A program made the position numbers and the translations under genes. From Reyranella aquatilis (lineage in GTDB: Bacteria > Pseudomonadota > Alphaproteobacteria > Reyranellales > Reyranellaceae), in assembly GCF_020880995.1 (NCBI RefSeq), contig NZ_JAJISD010000011.1, positions 124,001-188,000 on the forward strand: 64,000 bases of DNA. Direction: 5' to 3'. A model generated the notes under the pieces. That model saw nothing but the letters and a program-made list of their open reading frames with translations, had not been told where the DNA came from and made no database searches. This document shows positions 34,090-42,683 of this stretch, in pieces. Positions within the stretch are counted from its first letter, which is position 1. Every line of letters begins with the position of its first letter.

Positions 34090-35058
34090 CTATTCGGCCT
34101 TCACATTGCCTTGCTTGGCGACCTTCGCCCAGCGCTCGCGGTCCTTGATGATGTAGGCGGCGAAAGCATCGGGCCCCTGCCCGATTGGCTCAAGCCCCTG
34201 CTTGGCCAGCGTTTCGCCATTCTTGGGGTCGGCAATCGCATCCATGAAGAGCTTCGCGAGCCCGCTCCTGATCTCCGCCGGCAGGCCCGCCGGTCCCATG
34301 AGCCCGAACCAGTTGTTGATGTCGAGCGCCGGAATGTCCTTGGTCAGCAGCGGCAGTTCGGGCGCGAGCGCGGTGGGCTTGGCCGAAGCCAGCGCCAGCA
34401 CGCGGACCTTGCCGCCGCGCGCCTGCCCGATCAGTTCCGACACGTTGCCGAAGAACAAGTCGACATTGCCCGCCGCCACGTCGGCGATGGCCGGCGCGCC
34501 CCCGCGATAGGGAACGTGGATCAGCTTCAGCCCGCCCGCCTCGGCCGCCAGGAACTCCGCGCCAAGCTGGTTGGTCGAGCCGAGCCCCGTCGAGGCGTAG
34601 CTCACTTTGCCGGGATTGGCCTTTGCATAGGCCACGAACTCCGGGATGGTCGTGAACGGTGCATCCATGCGCACGATCAGCGCCATCGGCACACCGACCA
34701 GATTGCAGATCGGGGTCAGCTCCTTGTCGAGATCGAGCGGAATCTGCGACCCGGGCACCACCGGACCGACCGCGAGCTGCCCCATGATGCCGATGCCCAC
34801 CGTGTAGCCGTCGGCCGGCGCCTGGGCCACGGCCTTCAGGGCGATGAATCCGCCGGCGCCGGTCTTGTTCTCGACGATGACGGTGTAACCATGCTGGCGC
34901 TGTATGGTCTCGGCCGCGATGCGGGCGGCCAGATCCGCCGTTCCGCCTGGCGCATAGCCCACAAGGATCTTGATCGGCTGTTTCGGGACCCATTGCTGGG
35001 CGCGCGCCGACGCAGCGGCAAACATCAACGGAGCAGCAAACAGGTTTCGACGCAGCAT
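34090..35058 (-). CDS. TctC/Bug-type periplasmic solute receptor
   Basis: The 322-residue protein has a signal peptide (residues 1-20, ending ARA), then the Bug fold: PIKILVGYAPGGTADLAARI, ENKTGAGGFIALKAVAQAPA and KVSYASTGLGSTNQLGAEFL. These receptors capture carboxylates for the tripartite TctABC carrier. It is first in an operon with hyuA and hyuB. The genome evidently has many such receptors; the nearest membrane components are tctB and tctA at 42.7 kb, which lack an adjacent receptor gene. Confidence 0.9.
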   Translation of the reverse strand: MLRRNLFAAPLMFAAASARAQQWVPKQPIKILVGYAPGGTADLAARIAAETIQRQHGYTVIVENKTGAGGFIALKAVAQAPADGYTVGIGIMGQLAVGPVVPGSQIPLDLDKELTPICNLVGVPMALIVRMDAPFTTIPEFVAYAKANPGKVSYASTGLGSTNQLGAEFLAAEAGGLKLIHVPYRGGAPAIADVAAGNVDLFFGNVSELIGQARGGKVRVLALASAKPTALAPELPLLTKDIPALDINNWFGLMGPAGLPAEIRSGLAKLFMDAIADPKNGETLAKQGLEPIGQGPDAFAAYIIKDRERWAKVAKQGNVKAE

Positions 35059-35157
35059 GACACCCCCTCATCCCCACTGCCGAGCGTCAGGCAAGGTGCA
35101 TGCCGGGTCAAGGCGCGGCGCTTGAGATGATGCGGTCTTCGGGTAGTCTCCGCGCGC

Positions 35158-36753
35158 ATGCCTCTCGCCCAACCCGCCGCCGATGTCTGGACGCTGGTCG
35201 CCGACGTCGCCGGACAAACGCCCGACGCTCCGGCCCTGACTCATGGAGGCCGGACGGTTTCGTTCCTGGAACTGACCGAGAGCGCGCGCCGCGCCGCCCA
35301 GGGCCTCGCGGACCTCGGCGTCGGACCGGGCGATCGCGTGGCGCTGTGGTTGCCCAACGTACCGGCCTACCCGATCCTCTATCTCGCCTGCATTAGGCTC
35401 GGCGCCATCGCCGTTGCCGTGAACACCCGCTATCGCGCGGTCGAGGTCGCCGACATCGTGGGCCGTTCGGGGGCCAAGGTGCTGGCCTGCGCCCCGGGCT
35501 TCCGGCGCATCGACTTCCTGTCGATCCTCGCCGACATCGAACCGGACGCGCTCGACAGGCTTGCGGCCATCGTGACCGTGGGCGACGAACCCGCTTCTGT
35601 GCCGTCCGCCATAGCACGGCTGCGACGCGTGCCCTACGAGCGCCTGCTGTCGCGTCCGCGGCTCGGCCTGAACAACGCGCGGGCCAGCGCTCCCTGCAAC
35701 ATTTTCACGACCTCGGGCACGACCAGCGCGCCCAAGTTCGTGCTGCATCGCCAGGGCGCGATCGCCAGCCATGCCCAGCAGGTCGCCCGCGCCTTCGGCT
35801 TCACCGCGCCGGACACGCTGTCGCTGTCGATCCTGCCCTTGTGCGGCGTCTATGGCTTCGACCAGACGATGGCGACCCTCGCTGCGGGCAAGCCCTGCGT
35901 GCTGGTGGAATCCTATGAGATCGACGAGATCGCCCGCCTGATCGCTGATCACCGCCCGACCACCCTGTTCGGCAGCGACGACCTGTACGCGCGCCTGCTC
36001 GACGCGGTGCCGGGCGATCGTCCGTTCCCCTCGGTGAAGTGGGCGGGCTACGCCGCGTTCAATGCCTCGCTCGACGACATCGCTGAAACCGCCGAGAAGC
36101 GCGGCCTGCGTCTCTGCGGTCTCTATGGCATGAGCGAGGTACAGGCCCTCTACTCCCTGCAGCCGATCGACTCCGACGTCGCGCATCGCAAGAAGGGCGG
36201 CGGCGTTCCCACCTCGCCGCTCGGCCATGTCCGCGTGCGCGATCCGGAAACGGGCGAACTACTGGGCGTCGGACAGCCGGGGATGCTGGAATGCGCCGGT
36301 CCTTCCCTGATGGTCGGCTACTACGGAAACGACGCGGCGACGGCCGAGACCGTGACCGCCGACGGCTATGTCCGGACAGGCGATCTCGCCGAACTCGACG
36401 GGCGTGGCGGCTTCACGTTCCTCAGCCGGATGGGAGACGTGCTGCGGCTCTCGGGCTTCCTCGTCAATCCGCTCGAGATCGAGACCCATCTGCAGAAGTT
36501 GCCTTCCATCGCCGGGTGCCAGGCGATCGCGGTGCCGCGTCCCGACGGCGTCCGCGCGGTCGCCTTCGTGATCCTCTCCCCGGGGGCGACGCTCGACGAA
36601 GCCGCCGCCATCGCGCACTGCCGGCAGGGCCTCGCCAACTACAAGGTGCCGGTGCGGGTGTTCGCGGTCGACGACTTCCCCAGGACACCCTCGGCCAACG
36701 GCTTCAAGATCCAGCGCGCACGGCTGCGCGACATGGCGCTCGAACGGCTGTAG
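35158..36753 (+). CDS. AMP-dependent acyl-CoA synthetase (class I adenylate-forming)
   Basis: The 531-residue enzyme has the A3-A10 motifs: FTTSGTTSAPKFVLHRQG, GLYGMSEVQALYSL, GYVRTGDLAELDGRGGFTF and a C-terminal SANGFKIQRARLR with the catalytic lysine. It activates a carboxylic acid to its CoA ester. The P-loop is STTS-like (TSGTTSAPK), within normal variation. It stands between the divergent tctC-hyuAB operon and the RidA gene, and may share a promoter with RidA. The acid is not identifiable. Confidence 0.87.
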   Translation: MPLAQPAADVWTLVADVAGQTPDAPALTHGGRTVSFLELTESARRAAQGLADLGVGPGDRVALWLPNVPAYPILYLACIRLGAIAVAVNTRYRAVEVADIVGRSGAKVLACAPGFRRIDFLSILADIEPDALDRLAAIVTVGDEPASVPSAIARLRRVPYERLLSRPRLGLNNARASAPCNIFTTSGTTSAPKFVLHRQGAIASHAQQVARAFGFTAPDTLSLSILPLCGVYGFDQTMATLAAGKPCVLVESYEIDEIARLIADHRPTTLFGSDDLYARLLDAVPGDRPFPSVKWAGYAAFNASLDDIAETAEKRGLRLCGLYGMSEVQALYSLQPIDSDVAHRKKGGGVPTSPLGHVRVRDPETGELLGVGQPGMLECAGPSLMVGYYGNDAATAETVTADGYVRTGDLAELDGRGGFTFLSRMGDVLRLSGFLVNPLEIETHLQKLPSIAGCQAIAVPRPDGVRAVAFVILSPGATLDEAAAIAHCRQGLANYKVPVRVFAVDDFPRTPSANGFKIQRARLRDMALERL

Positions 36754-36841
36754 CCGGCGGCCGGCGACGCTCCCGCTCGAAGGCGCGTTTGCCGGGGCGA
36801 CGGGAAATGCGATGCTCGCCGCCCTGAAAGGGAGAGAAGCG

Positions 36842-37231
36842 ATGACCAAGCGCAAGAGCGTCAACTATCCCGGCTACAGCCACCAGAATCCGATCCCTAA
36901 TGCGAGCCGCATCGGCAACATCGTGATGTCGAGCATCATGAACGGCACCGAGCCCGGCACCCGCACGGTCCCACCCGACCTCGCCACCCAGGTCACCAAT
37001 ATCTTCAAGCACATCCGGCTTTGCATCGAGGCGGCCGGCGGCACGCCCGACGACATCATCAAGGTGAACTTCTGGATGAAGCAGCCCTCGACGGGCCGCG
37101 CGGCGCTGAACGACGAGTGGGTGAAGATGTTTCCCGATGAGGCCTCGCGTCCCGCCCGCCACACGCTTCAGCTCTCGGGCGACAGCCCGCACCACGTGAC
37201 CTGCGACTTCACCGCGGTGATCGGCGGGTAA
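36842..37231 (+). CDS. RidA/YjgF-family protein
   Basis: The 129-residue protein fits the RidA/YjgF/UK114 family, with GNIVMSSIMNGTEPGTRTVP, QVTNIFKHIRLCIEAAGGTP, DDIIKVNFWMK and ARHTLQLSGDSPHHVTCDFT. RidA deaminates reactive 2-aminoacrylate/imine intermediates; paralogues serve in amide or pyrimidine catabolism (for example aminoacrylate peracid hydrolase). The strictly conserved arginine of true RidA near the C terminus is seen in the ARHTL region. ATG 36842 has GGGAGAG upstream. Confidence 0.8.
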   Translation: MTKRKSVNYPGYSHQNPIPNASRIGNIVMSSIMNGTEPGTRTVPPDLATQVTNIFKHIRLCIEAAGGTPDDIIKVNFWMKQPSTGRAALNDEWVKMFPDEASRPARHTLQLSGDSPHHVTCDFTAVIGG

Positions 37232-37275
37232 CGGCTCGGACGCGCCCTCGAGCCAAGCCTGCCTCGAGTTGAGGT

Positions 37276-38511
37276 TCAGCGGCCTGTTCCGCGAAATCCG
37301 CCGGCGAGCAGGAAGGCCCGCACGCCGGCGTCGTTGCTCAGGCCCGCCGCTTTCCTTGCCGATGTCCAGGCCGCATCCTCGTCGCCCGACAACCATGAGA
37401 CGCGGGCACGCGCAGCCCAATATGGCTGGTAGCGGCCCACATTCGGGATCTCGTCGAGTTGCGCCAGTGCGGCGGCGGAATCGCCGTTCTCGGCGTGAGC
37501 GACCGCGCGGGCGACCAGTACACCCGTTGTCGGCGCAAATCGGGCAAGGGCGTCGTAGAGGCATACCAGCGGCTCGGCGAAACGTTCGCCGGTCATGCGC
37601 TGGTGGGCATGAAGCGACTGGATTGCGGCTTCGGTCTGGAACCGGCCCGGTGTGGCCAAGCGCGCAGCGGACCGAAGATGGGTCTCCGCTTCCTCGATCA
37701 TGCTTCGCGACCACACCGTCATGTCCTGATCGTGGAGCGGCACGAACGCGCCTTCTGCTGAGCGGCGGGCGGCGCTGCGCGCCTGGCAGTGGAGCATGAG
37801 CGAGAGCAGCCCCATGACCTCCGGATCCTCCGGCAAGAGCTGACGGAGCAGCCGGGCGAGCCAGATCGCTTCGGCAGCAAGGTTCCGAAGCTTGCTGTCG
37901 GCACCGGTCACATCCTCCCAGGCGGTGCCATAGGCGGCGTAGATGGCCGACAGTACGGAAGCGATCCGCGCCGGCACCTCACCGGAATCGGGAATGGAAA
38001 AGGCGATCCCGGCATCGCGGATCTTCCGCTTGGCGCGCACGAGCCGTTGGCTCATCGTAGCTGCGGACACGAGAAAGCTCGCAGCGATCCGCTCGGCATC
38101 GAGTCCGAGAACGGTCTGCAGCATGAGCGGAGCCTGGGCCTCGCTGTCGATCGCGGGGTGGGCACAGACGAACATCAGCGCCAACCGATCGTCTCCGAAG
38201 GAATCGGGCCGAACCTCGTCGCGTTCCTCGTCCAGCATGCGCAGCACGTTCTCGGCCGCCGCCGCCGTCCGGCGCCGCCCCTCGGCATGACCGACGCTGC
38301 GGCGCGCGACCGTCATCAGCCAGCCCACCGGGTTCGCGGGCACGCCGTCGCGAGGCCATTGCGCAAGCGCGGCGGCGAAGGCGTCGGCCAGTGCGTCCTC
38401 GGCCGCGGCGATGTCGCGCGTGCGCGAAGCGAGAATCGCCACGAGCTTGCCGTACGAGGATCGCGCCGCGGCCTCCGCTTCGCGGGCGGCGGCGCGGCGC
38501 TCCCCATCCAT
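37276..38511 (-). CDS. ECF sigma factor, ECF42-like with long C-terminal domain
   Basis: The 411-residue protein begins with sigma region 2 (TRDIAAAEDALADAFAAALA, WPRDGVPANPVGWLMTVARR) and region 4 (ERIAASFLVSAATMSQRLVR). It continues with a roughly 230-residue helical C-terminal extension that includes TPGRFQTEAAIQSLHAHQRM. This length and the fused extension characterise the ECF42 group, which is linked to DGPF (YCII) proteins rather than an anti-sigma factor. The start shares one base with the stop of the DGPF gene (TGATG at 38509-38513). The target promoter is unknown. Confidence 0.87.
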   Translation of the reverse strand: MDGERRAAAREAEAAARSSYGKLVAILASRTRDIAAAEDALADAFAAALAQWPRDGVPANPVGWLMTVARRSVGHAEGRRRTAAAAENVLRMLDEERDEVRPDSFGDDRLALMFVCAHPAIDSEAQAPLMLQTVLGLDAERIAASFLVSAATMSQRLVRAKRKIRDAGIAFSIPDSGEVPARIASVLSAIYAAYGTAWEDVTGADSKLRNLAAEAIWLARLLRQLLPEDPEVMGLLSLMLHCQARSAARRSAEGAFVPLHDQDMTVWSRSMIEEAETHLRSAARLATPGRFQTEAAIQSLHAHQRMTGERFAEPLVCLYDALARFAPTTGVLVARAVAHAENGDSAAALAQLDEIPNVGRYQPYWAARARVSWLSGDEDAAWTSARKAAGLSNDAGVRAFLLAGGFRGTGR

Positions 38512-38870
38512 CAGGCGGCGGGCGGCAGCATCACCGGACGGATCTCCACGGACCCGGCCGAGACGCATGGCGCACGCGCCGCCCATTCGAGCGCAGCGTC
38601 GAGGTCTGGAACGTCGAGAATGATGTAGCCGCCGAGAATTTCCTTGGTGTCGGCAAACGGTCCATCGACCACGTGGCGCTTGCCGTTCTCGACGCGGATC
38701 GTCGTGCTGACTTCGGGCGGCTGGAGGCCATTGCCGCTGACCATCGCGCCGCTTTGGGCAATGGCCTGCATGTAGGCGGTCCAGCCGCCCCAATAGGCGT
38801 CCGCCCGCGCCGGATCGGTACGCTTGCCGAGCTCGGCGGCCGTCTCGTTGAACAGAAGCATGTAATGCAT
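38511..38870 (-). CDS. YCII/DGPF-domain protein paired with ECF42 sigma factor
   Basis: The 119-residue protein opens MHYMLLFNETAAELGK and contains VVDGPFADTKEILGGYIILD with the DGPF motif (about residues 68-72). It has no signal peptide. DGPF proteins accompany ECF42 sigma genes. They are thought to be targets or modulators, and their molecular function is open. Overlap with the sigma start indicates coupled expression. An inverted repeat in the leader (38894-38915) may affect its expression. Confidence 0.88.
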   Translation of the reverse strand: MHYMLLFNETAAELGKRTDPARADAYWGGWTAYMQAIAQSGAMVSGNGLQPPEVSTTIRVENGKRHVVDGPFADTKEILGGYIILDVPDLDAALEWAARAPCVSAGSVEIRPVMLPPAA

Positions 38871-38893
38871 CGGAACATTCCCTTTCGATTCAG

Positions 38894-38915
38894 GGCCGGA
38901 GATGCTTCTCCGGCC
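38894..38915. promoter_or_regulatory. hairpin in leader of the DGPF-sigma operon
   Basis: GGCCGGAGA, loop TGCT, TCTCCGGCC forms a perfect 9-bp stem 24 bp upstream of the DGPF ATG. No U tract follows. The rest of 38871-39117 holds no gene. It could be a leader structure or the end of the neighbouring C13 transcript. Confidence 0.45.
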
Positions 38916-39117
38916 GAGCGACGATTGGCGCTCGGGAGTATGTGCGTCGGCCCCGCTCGATTTCGACAGCTCGCCCCCGAAAATCTGCTTCGGCGGATGT
39001 CGCCTCCGCCATGGCCCCGTTGGACGGGACGGCCGGAAGGGCGCCGGAGGACAAGGGCTCCTTCAGGAAAAGGCAAATGCCCGGCGGGCCGGAAAGTCCA
39101 GCGCCCGAAAGAAGGGG

Positions 39118-39885
39118 TCAGCGTCCTGGCAACCGGAGAGCGGCAACCGACGATCCGACGAAAACCTGCGGCTGCGAGGGCGTACGGATGCCCATGCTCT
39201 TCTCCAGCGACTGGACACAGGCCCGCGTCGCCTGGGCGAGCTGACTCCAGGTCGAGGCTCCGTCGAACTGCTGCAGCAGGCACTGGTCGTAGTAGGTGAA
39301 CTGGTCGCCGGCCCCGCAGCCGAAGCTCACGCGGTCGGCCGCGGCGGCGGTCAGCACCACCCGGTTGGGCTGTCGCATGGCCGACGTCAAGAAGACGCCG
39401 CTGTGGCAGGCCGAGACGACCACGACCGTCGGCAGCGTGCCGCAGCCGGCATCCAGCGCACTGTCGAGCGTGCCCGGCCGGATCACGCCGTTGGCCAGAC
39501 GCAAGACGACGCCGGTTTCGTTGCCATGGCTGGTGATGAAGGCGAGGCAGGCCCCCGCCCCGCCGGCACCGCGCAGGGCGTTCGAGACGTTCGCCGCACT
39601 GGCGACCTGGGCAGAGGGATTGCGGCCAGGATCGGAGGTCAGGATCCTGATGTCACGGACGCCACGCGCCGAGAGCTTGTCGCGCAGCGCGTCTATTCCG
39701 TTGTCGAACGAAGGACTGTCGTTGTCGCCGGCGATCAGGACGGCATGCCAGCGCGCCGCCGGGATGCCGTCGGGCGCCGCTGCGAGGGCGGTGGCGCGAC
39801 CTGCCGGAGGAGCCGAGCCGGAGTCCGGCGTGCAGGCGCCAAGCACGGCCAGCAACGCGACGAGGGCAACGACGCGAACCAACAT
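39118..39885 (-). CDS. C13-family (legumain/caspase-fold) lipoprotein peptidase
   Basis: The 255-residue protein has a lipoprotein signal peptide with the lipobox AVLGAC (lipidated Cys at residue 18). A caspase-like catalytic domain follows, with the dyad His120 in AFITSHGNETGV and Cys160 in VVVSACHSGVFL. This is the bacterial C13 family. The protein should sit in the outer or inner membrane facing the periplasm. AGGAAGG precedes ATG 39885. No substrate or regulator is obvious; the neighbouring TetR and ECF/DGPF genes have separate units. Confidence 0.82.
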   Translation of the reverse strand: MLVRVVALVALLAVLGACTPDSGSAPPAGRATALAAAPDGIPAARWHAVLIAGDNDSPSFDNGIDALRDKLSARGVRDIRILTSDPGRNPSAQVASAANVSNALRGAGGAGACLAFITSHGNETGVVLRLANGVIRPGTLDSALDAGCGTLPTVVVVSACHSGVFLTSAMRQPNRVVLTAAAADRVSFGCGAGDQFTYYDQCLLQQFDGASTWSQLAQATRACVQSLEKSMGIRTPSQPQVFVGSSVAALRLPGR

Positions 39886-39913
39886 GACCTTCCTGCTCCC
39901 GCTTTCCGGATAC

Positions 39914-40573
39914 TCAGTCCTGCAGCCTGGCACCGACGACCCGCAGCACCATCTCTGTGTAGAGCTTCGCCATCTGCTCCTCCGCAAGGTCGCCGCCCGG
40001 ACCGTACCACATCGAGACATGGGTACATTGGTCGAGCAGCGCCATGGCGATCGCCTTCAGGTCGTGCTTGCCGTCGACGCGAGGCGGATCGAACACGCCG
40101 CTCTCAACCCCGCGGGTGAGAATGGTCACGACGATGTCGCGGATGGCGCGGCGACTGCGACGGATGTCGGACACGCGCGCCGCGTCGAGCCAGCCGATCT
40201 CGCGGTTGGCAACCAGCGCCTCGATCCTCAGCCGGCAATGCCGCACCACGTACACGCGCACGAAGGCCGCGAGCTGCGCCCGCGGATCCGCGCCCGCCCC
40301 CTTGACCGCCTCCTGACACAGCCGCTCCAGTTCGCCCTGGGTCGAGGCGATGATGTCGTGCAGCAGCTCGTCCTTGGACTTGAAGTGATTGTACAGGGCG
40401 CCCTGCGTGAGGCCGCAGGCCTTCATGATGTCGCGCACGGTGACGACCGGATAGCCGCGCTCGGCGAACTGGGCGAAAGCGGCGGCGCGAATGGCCTCGA
40501 CCGGCGGCCGCGCTTCGCGCTCCGTCGCCTCCGGCAGTCCCTCCCCGGCACCGACGGTCTTGCGCTTGCTCAT
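39914..40573 (-). CDS. TetR-family transcriptional regulator
   Basis: The 219-residue protein has a helix-turn-helix VRDIMKACGLTQGALYNHF near residues 47-65 and a helical ligand domain containing ESGVFDPPRVDGKHDLKA. The start overlaps the stop of the phosphotransferase gene by four bases (ATGA), so the regulator is coupled to that gene. This arrangement is common for TetR proteins controlling acyl-CoA metabolism loci, and the ligand may be an acyl-CoA; this is inference. Confidence 0.88.
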   Translation of the reverse strand: MSKRKTVGAGEGLPEATEREARPPVEAIRAAAFAQFAERGYPVVTVRDIMKACGLTQGALYNHFKSKDELLHDIIASTQGELERLCQEAVKGAGADPRAQLAAFVRVYVVRHCRLRIEALVANREIGWLDAARVSDIRRSRRAIRDIVVTILTRGVESGVFDPPRVDGKHDLKAIAMALLDQCTHVSMWYGPGGDLAEEQMAKLYTEMVLRVVGARLQD

Positions 40574-41649
40574 CGTGATGCTCCGCCCATGTTGGCGACG
40601 ATGGACCAGGCGAGATCGGCCGCGGGCTTCACCAACTTGCCGGACTCCGCGGCCCGCACGTTCGACGCCGTGCCGTCGAGCGACCGCGCATAGACGCCCT
40701 GCCGGATGCATGACACCCGGAAGAGATTGTAGGCCATGTAGAATTCCCAGAGAGCCGGCTCGGGAACGGCGCGGCCGGCGAGCGTGCTGTAGTAGTTCAC
40801 CATCTCCGCCTCGGTCGGCAGGCCGAGTTCGCCGAGGTCGTGCCCCAGCAGGCCGTTCCAGTCCCTGGGCGTACGCCAGAGCATGCAGAGATAGGCAAGT
40901 TCGGCCAGCGGGTCGCCGAGGGTCGAAATCTCCCAGTCGATGATTCCCAGCACACGCGGCTCGCTGGCATGGAAGATCATGTTGTCGAGGCGGAAATCAC
41001 CGTGCACCAGCACGGTCTCGTCGTTTGCCGGCAGGTTGGCCGGCAGCCATTCGAACAGCCGGTCCATCGACTCGATCTTCTCGGTTTCCGACGCCTTGTA
41101 CTGCTTGCCCCAGCGCGAAATCTGCCGGGCGACGTAGCTGCCGGGGCGGCCGAAATCGGCCAGGCCCAGCGCGGCGTAATCGACCAGATGAAGCCGGGCG
41201 AGCGCCTCGAACTTGGCGCGATAGATGGCCAGGCGCCCTTCCCGGGGCACGTCCGGCAGGGTCGGATCCCACAGCACCCGGCCGTCGCAATACTCCATGA
41301 TGTAGAAAGGCGTACCGACGATGCTCGCGTCCTCGCTCAGCGCATAGGCGCGAGGAGTCGGCACGTTCGTGCGGTTGAGGGCGGAGATGACCCGGAACTC
41401 GCGATCCACGGCGTGGGCGGAGGGCAGCAGCTTGCCCGGCGGCTTGCGCCGCAGGACATAGCGTCGGCCGGCCCCGTCGGTCAGCCGGTAGGTCGGGTTG
41501 GATTGCCCGCCCCTGAACTGCTCGACCGTCAGCGGCGGCGTGAAGCCCTCGACATTGGCGGCCATGAACCTCGCGAGCGGCTGCTCGTCGAACCGGTGCT
41601 TTTCCTGCACCGCCATCGTGCCGATGAAATCGTCGCCCCGCCGTGCCAC
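40570..41649 (-). CDS. phosphotransferase, aminoglycoside phosphotransferase (APH) family
   Basis: The 359-residue kinase-fold protein has EQFRGGQSNPTYRLTDGAGR (nucleotide loop), YVLRRKPPGKLLPSAHAVDR, the catalytic loop VLVHGDFRLDNMIFH and the metal motif GIIDWEISTLGDPLAEL. This is the ACAD10/11-type APH subfamily that phosphorylates hydroxyacyl-CoA during 4-hydroxy acid catabolism in other organisms, not antibiotics. GTG 41649 has AGGAGG eight bases upstream. The operon partner is a TetR regulator. An acyl-CoA dehydrogenase partner is not visible here. Confidence 0.85.
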   Translation of the reverse strand: MARRGDDFIGTMAVQEKHRFDEQPLARFMAANVEGFTPPLTVEQFRGGQSNPTYRLTDGAGRRYVLRRKPPGKLLPSAHAVDREFRVISALNRTNVPTPRAYALSEDASIVGTPFYIMEYCDGRVLWDPTLPDVPREGRLAIYRAKFEALARLHLVDYAALGLADFGRPGSYVARQISRWGKQYKASETEKIESMDRLFEWLPANLPANDETVLVHGDFRLDNMIFHASEPRVLGIIDWEISTLGDPLAELAYLCMLWRTPRDWNGLLGHDLGELGLPTEAEMVNYYSTLAGRAVPEPALWEFYMAYNLFRVSCIRQGVYARSLDGTASNVRAAESGKLVKPAADLAWSIVANMGGASR

Positions 41650-41742
41650 CCGAATAGCCTCCTGAACGAGCGTTTACCTTGGCCGGGAGTTTGCTCGGAC
41701 GCCGGAGTACACGCAACATCGACCAACGGGGAACACGAACAC

Positions 41743-42558
41743 TTGGAAGCGCTGCTTTCGACCTACCCGCCAGCCGCCTGGGCCGTGCTGCTGGCCACTG
41801 GCGTCCTTATCGGGCTGCTCGCGGGATTGCTGGGCGTTGGCGGCGGGATCGTCGCCGTGCCCGTCCTTCTCGAGGTGTTCACCCTGAACGACATCGCCGA
41901 ACCGCTGGCGGTACCATTGGCGGTCGGCACCGCCCAGGCAAGCATTCTCGTCGCCTCCGTCACCGCCGCCGGAGCCCACTGGCGGGCAGGTACGATCGAC
42001 CCCGATCTCGTTCGATCCTGGCTTCCGGCCCTGATGCTCGGCGCAGTGATCGGGCTGGCACTCGGGCCTCTCGCGCCGACGAAAGTGTTGACCACCCTGT
42101 TCGCCGTGGTCGCGGCCGGGCTCGCCCTCAAGATGGCGGCCGGAGACCGCCTCATTATTGGGCAGCGGCAACCGGGCCCTCCCTTTTCGCACATCCCGCC
42201 GGCGGTGGCCGGAGGCCTGGCGGCGGCCGTCGGTGTGGGCGGCGGCACCTTGAGTACACCGATCCTGACGCTCTTCTCATTTTCCATCAAACGCGCGATC
42301 GGCGCCGGAGCGCTATTCAATCTGGTGATTGCCGCTCCGGCGACGATCGTGTTCCTGCTGATGGATCGGCATACGCAGGGCCGTCCCTTCGATGCGCTGG
42401 GCGATGTCTCGTTGTTCTGCGTTGCGACGCTGTCGCTGCCCGCGCTCTTTGTCGCGCCGATGGCCGCCCGGTGGTCCGCAAGGGCGCCCGTCGCTTTGCT
42501 TCGGCGCTTGTTCGCCGCTTGTCTCGCCCTAATCGCAGTCCGTCTGCTTCTGCGATAG
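41743..42558 (+). CDS. TauE/SafE-family membrane transporter
   Basis: The 271-residue protein has about eight hydrophobic segments and two TauE/SafE repeats, each with a glycine-rich motif: LAGLLGVGGGIVAVPVLL and AAAVGVGGGTLSTPILTLF. The family exports sulfite, sulfoacetate or other anions. The start is uncertain: TTG 41743 fits the protein beginning and GGGGAA lies upstream; no ATG occurs before the first membrane segment. It is divergent from the phosphotransferase unit (93-bp gap). Confidence 0.82.
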   Translation: MEALLSTYPPAAWAVLLATGVLIGLLAGLLGVGGGIVAVPVLLEVFTLNDIAEPLAVPLAVGTAQASILVASVTAAGAHWRAGTIDPDLVRSWLPALMLGAVIGLALGPLAPTKVLTTLFAVVAAGLALKMAAGDRLIIGQRQPGPPFSHIPPAVAGGLAAAVGVGGGTLSTPILTLFSFSIKRAIGAGALFNLVIAAPATIVFLLMDRHTQGRPFDALGDVSLFCVATLSLPALFVAPMAARWSARAPVALLRRLFAACLALIAVRLLLR

Positions 42559-42642
42559 TGCACTTATCACTTGTAATGCACTTGGCACTTGGGCAAAGCG
42601 GCCGAATTGTGTTTAGCTGTTGGCGGTCCGGGGGTTCGGACC
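42559..42642 (+). repeat. tandem CACTT-type repeats and a hairpin before tctB
   Basis: Two 18-base units, TGCACTTATCACTTGTAA (42559-42576) and TGCACTTGGCACTTGGGC (42577-42594), are head to tail, sharing the CACTT...CACTT pattern. A 6-bp hairpin GGTCCG/CGGACC (42625-42642) follows. The block fills the gap between the TauE stop and tctB and is likely the tctBA control region. Confidence 0.5.
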
Positions 42643-42683
42643 CAATAGCACAGTGAAGGCGGCGCGTTTCTGGGGAGGCATCG

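Noticed and set aside
40840..41742. Long plus-strand extension upstream of the TauE gene
   Set aside because: This part is antisense to the phosphotransferase gene and lacks membrane character; the transporter begins near 41743.
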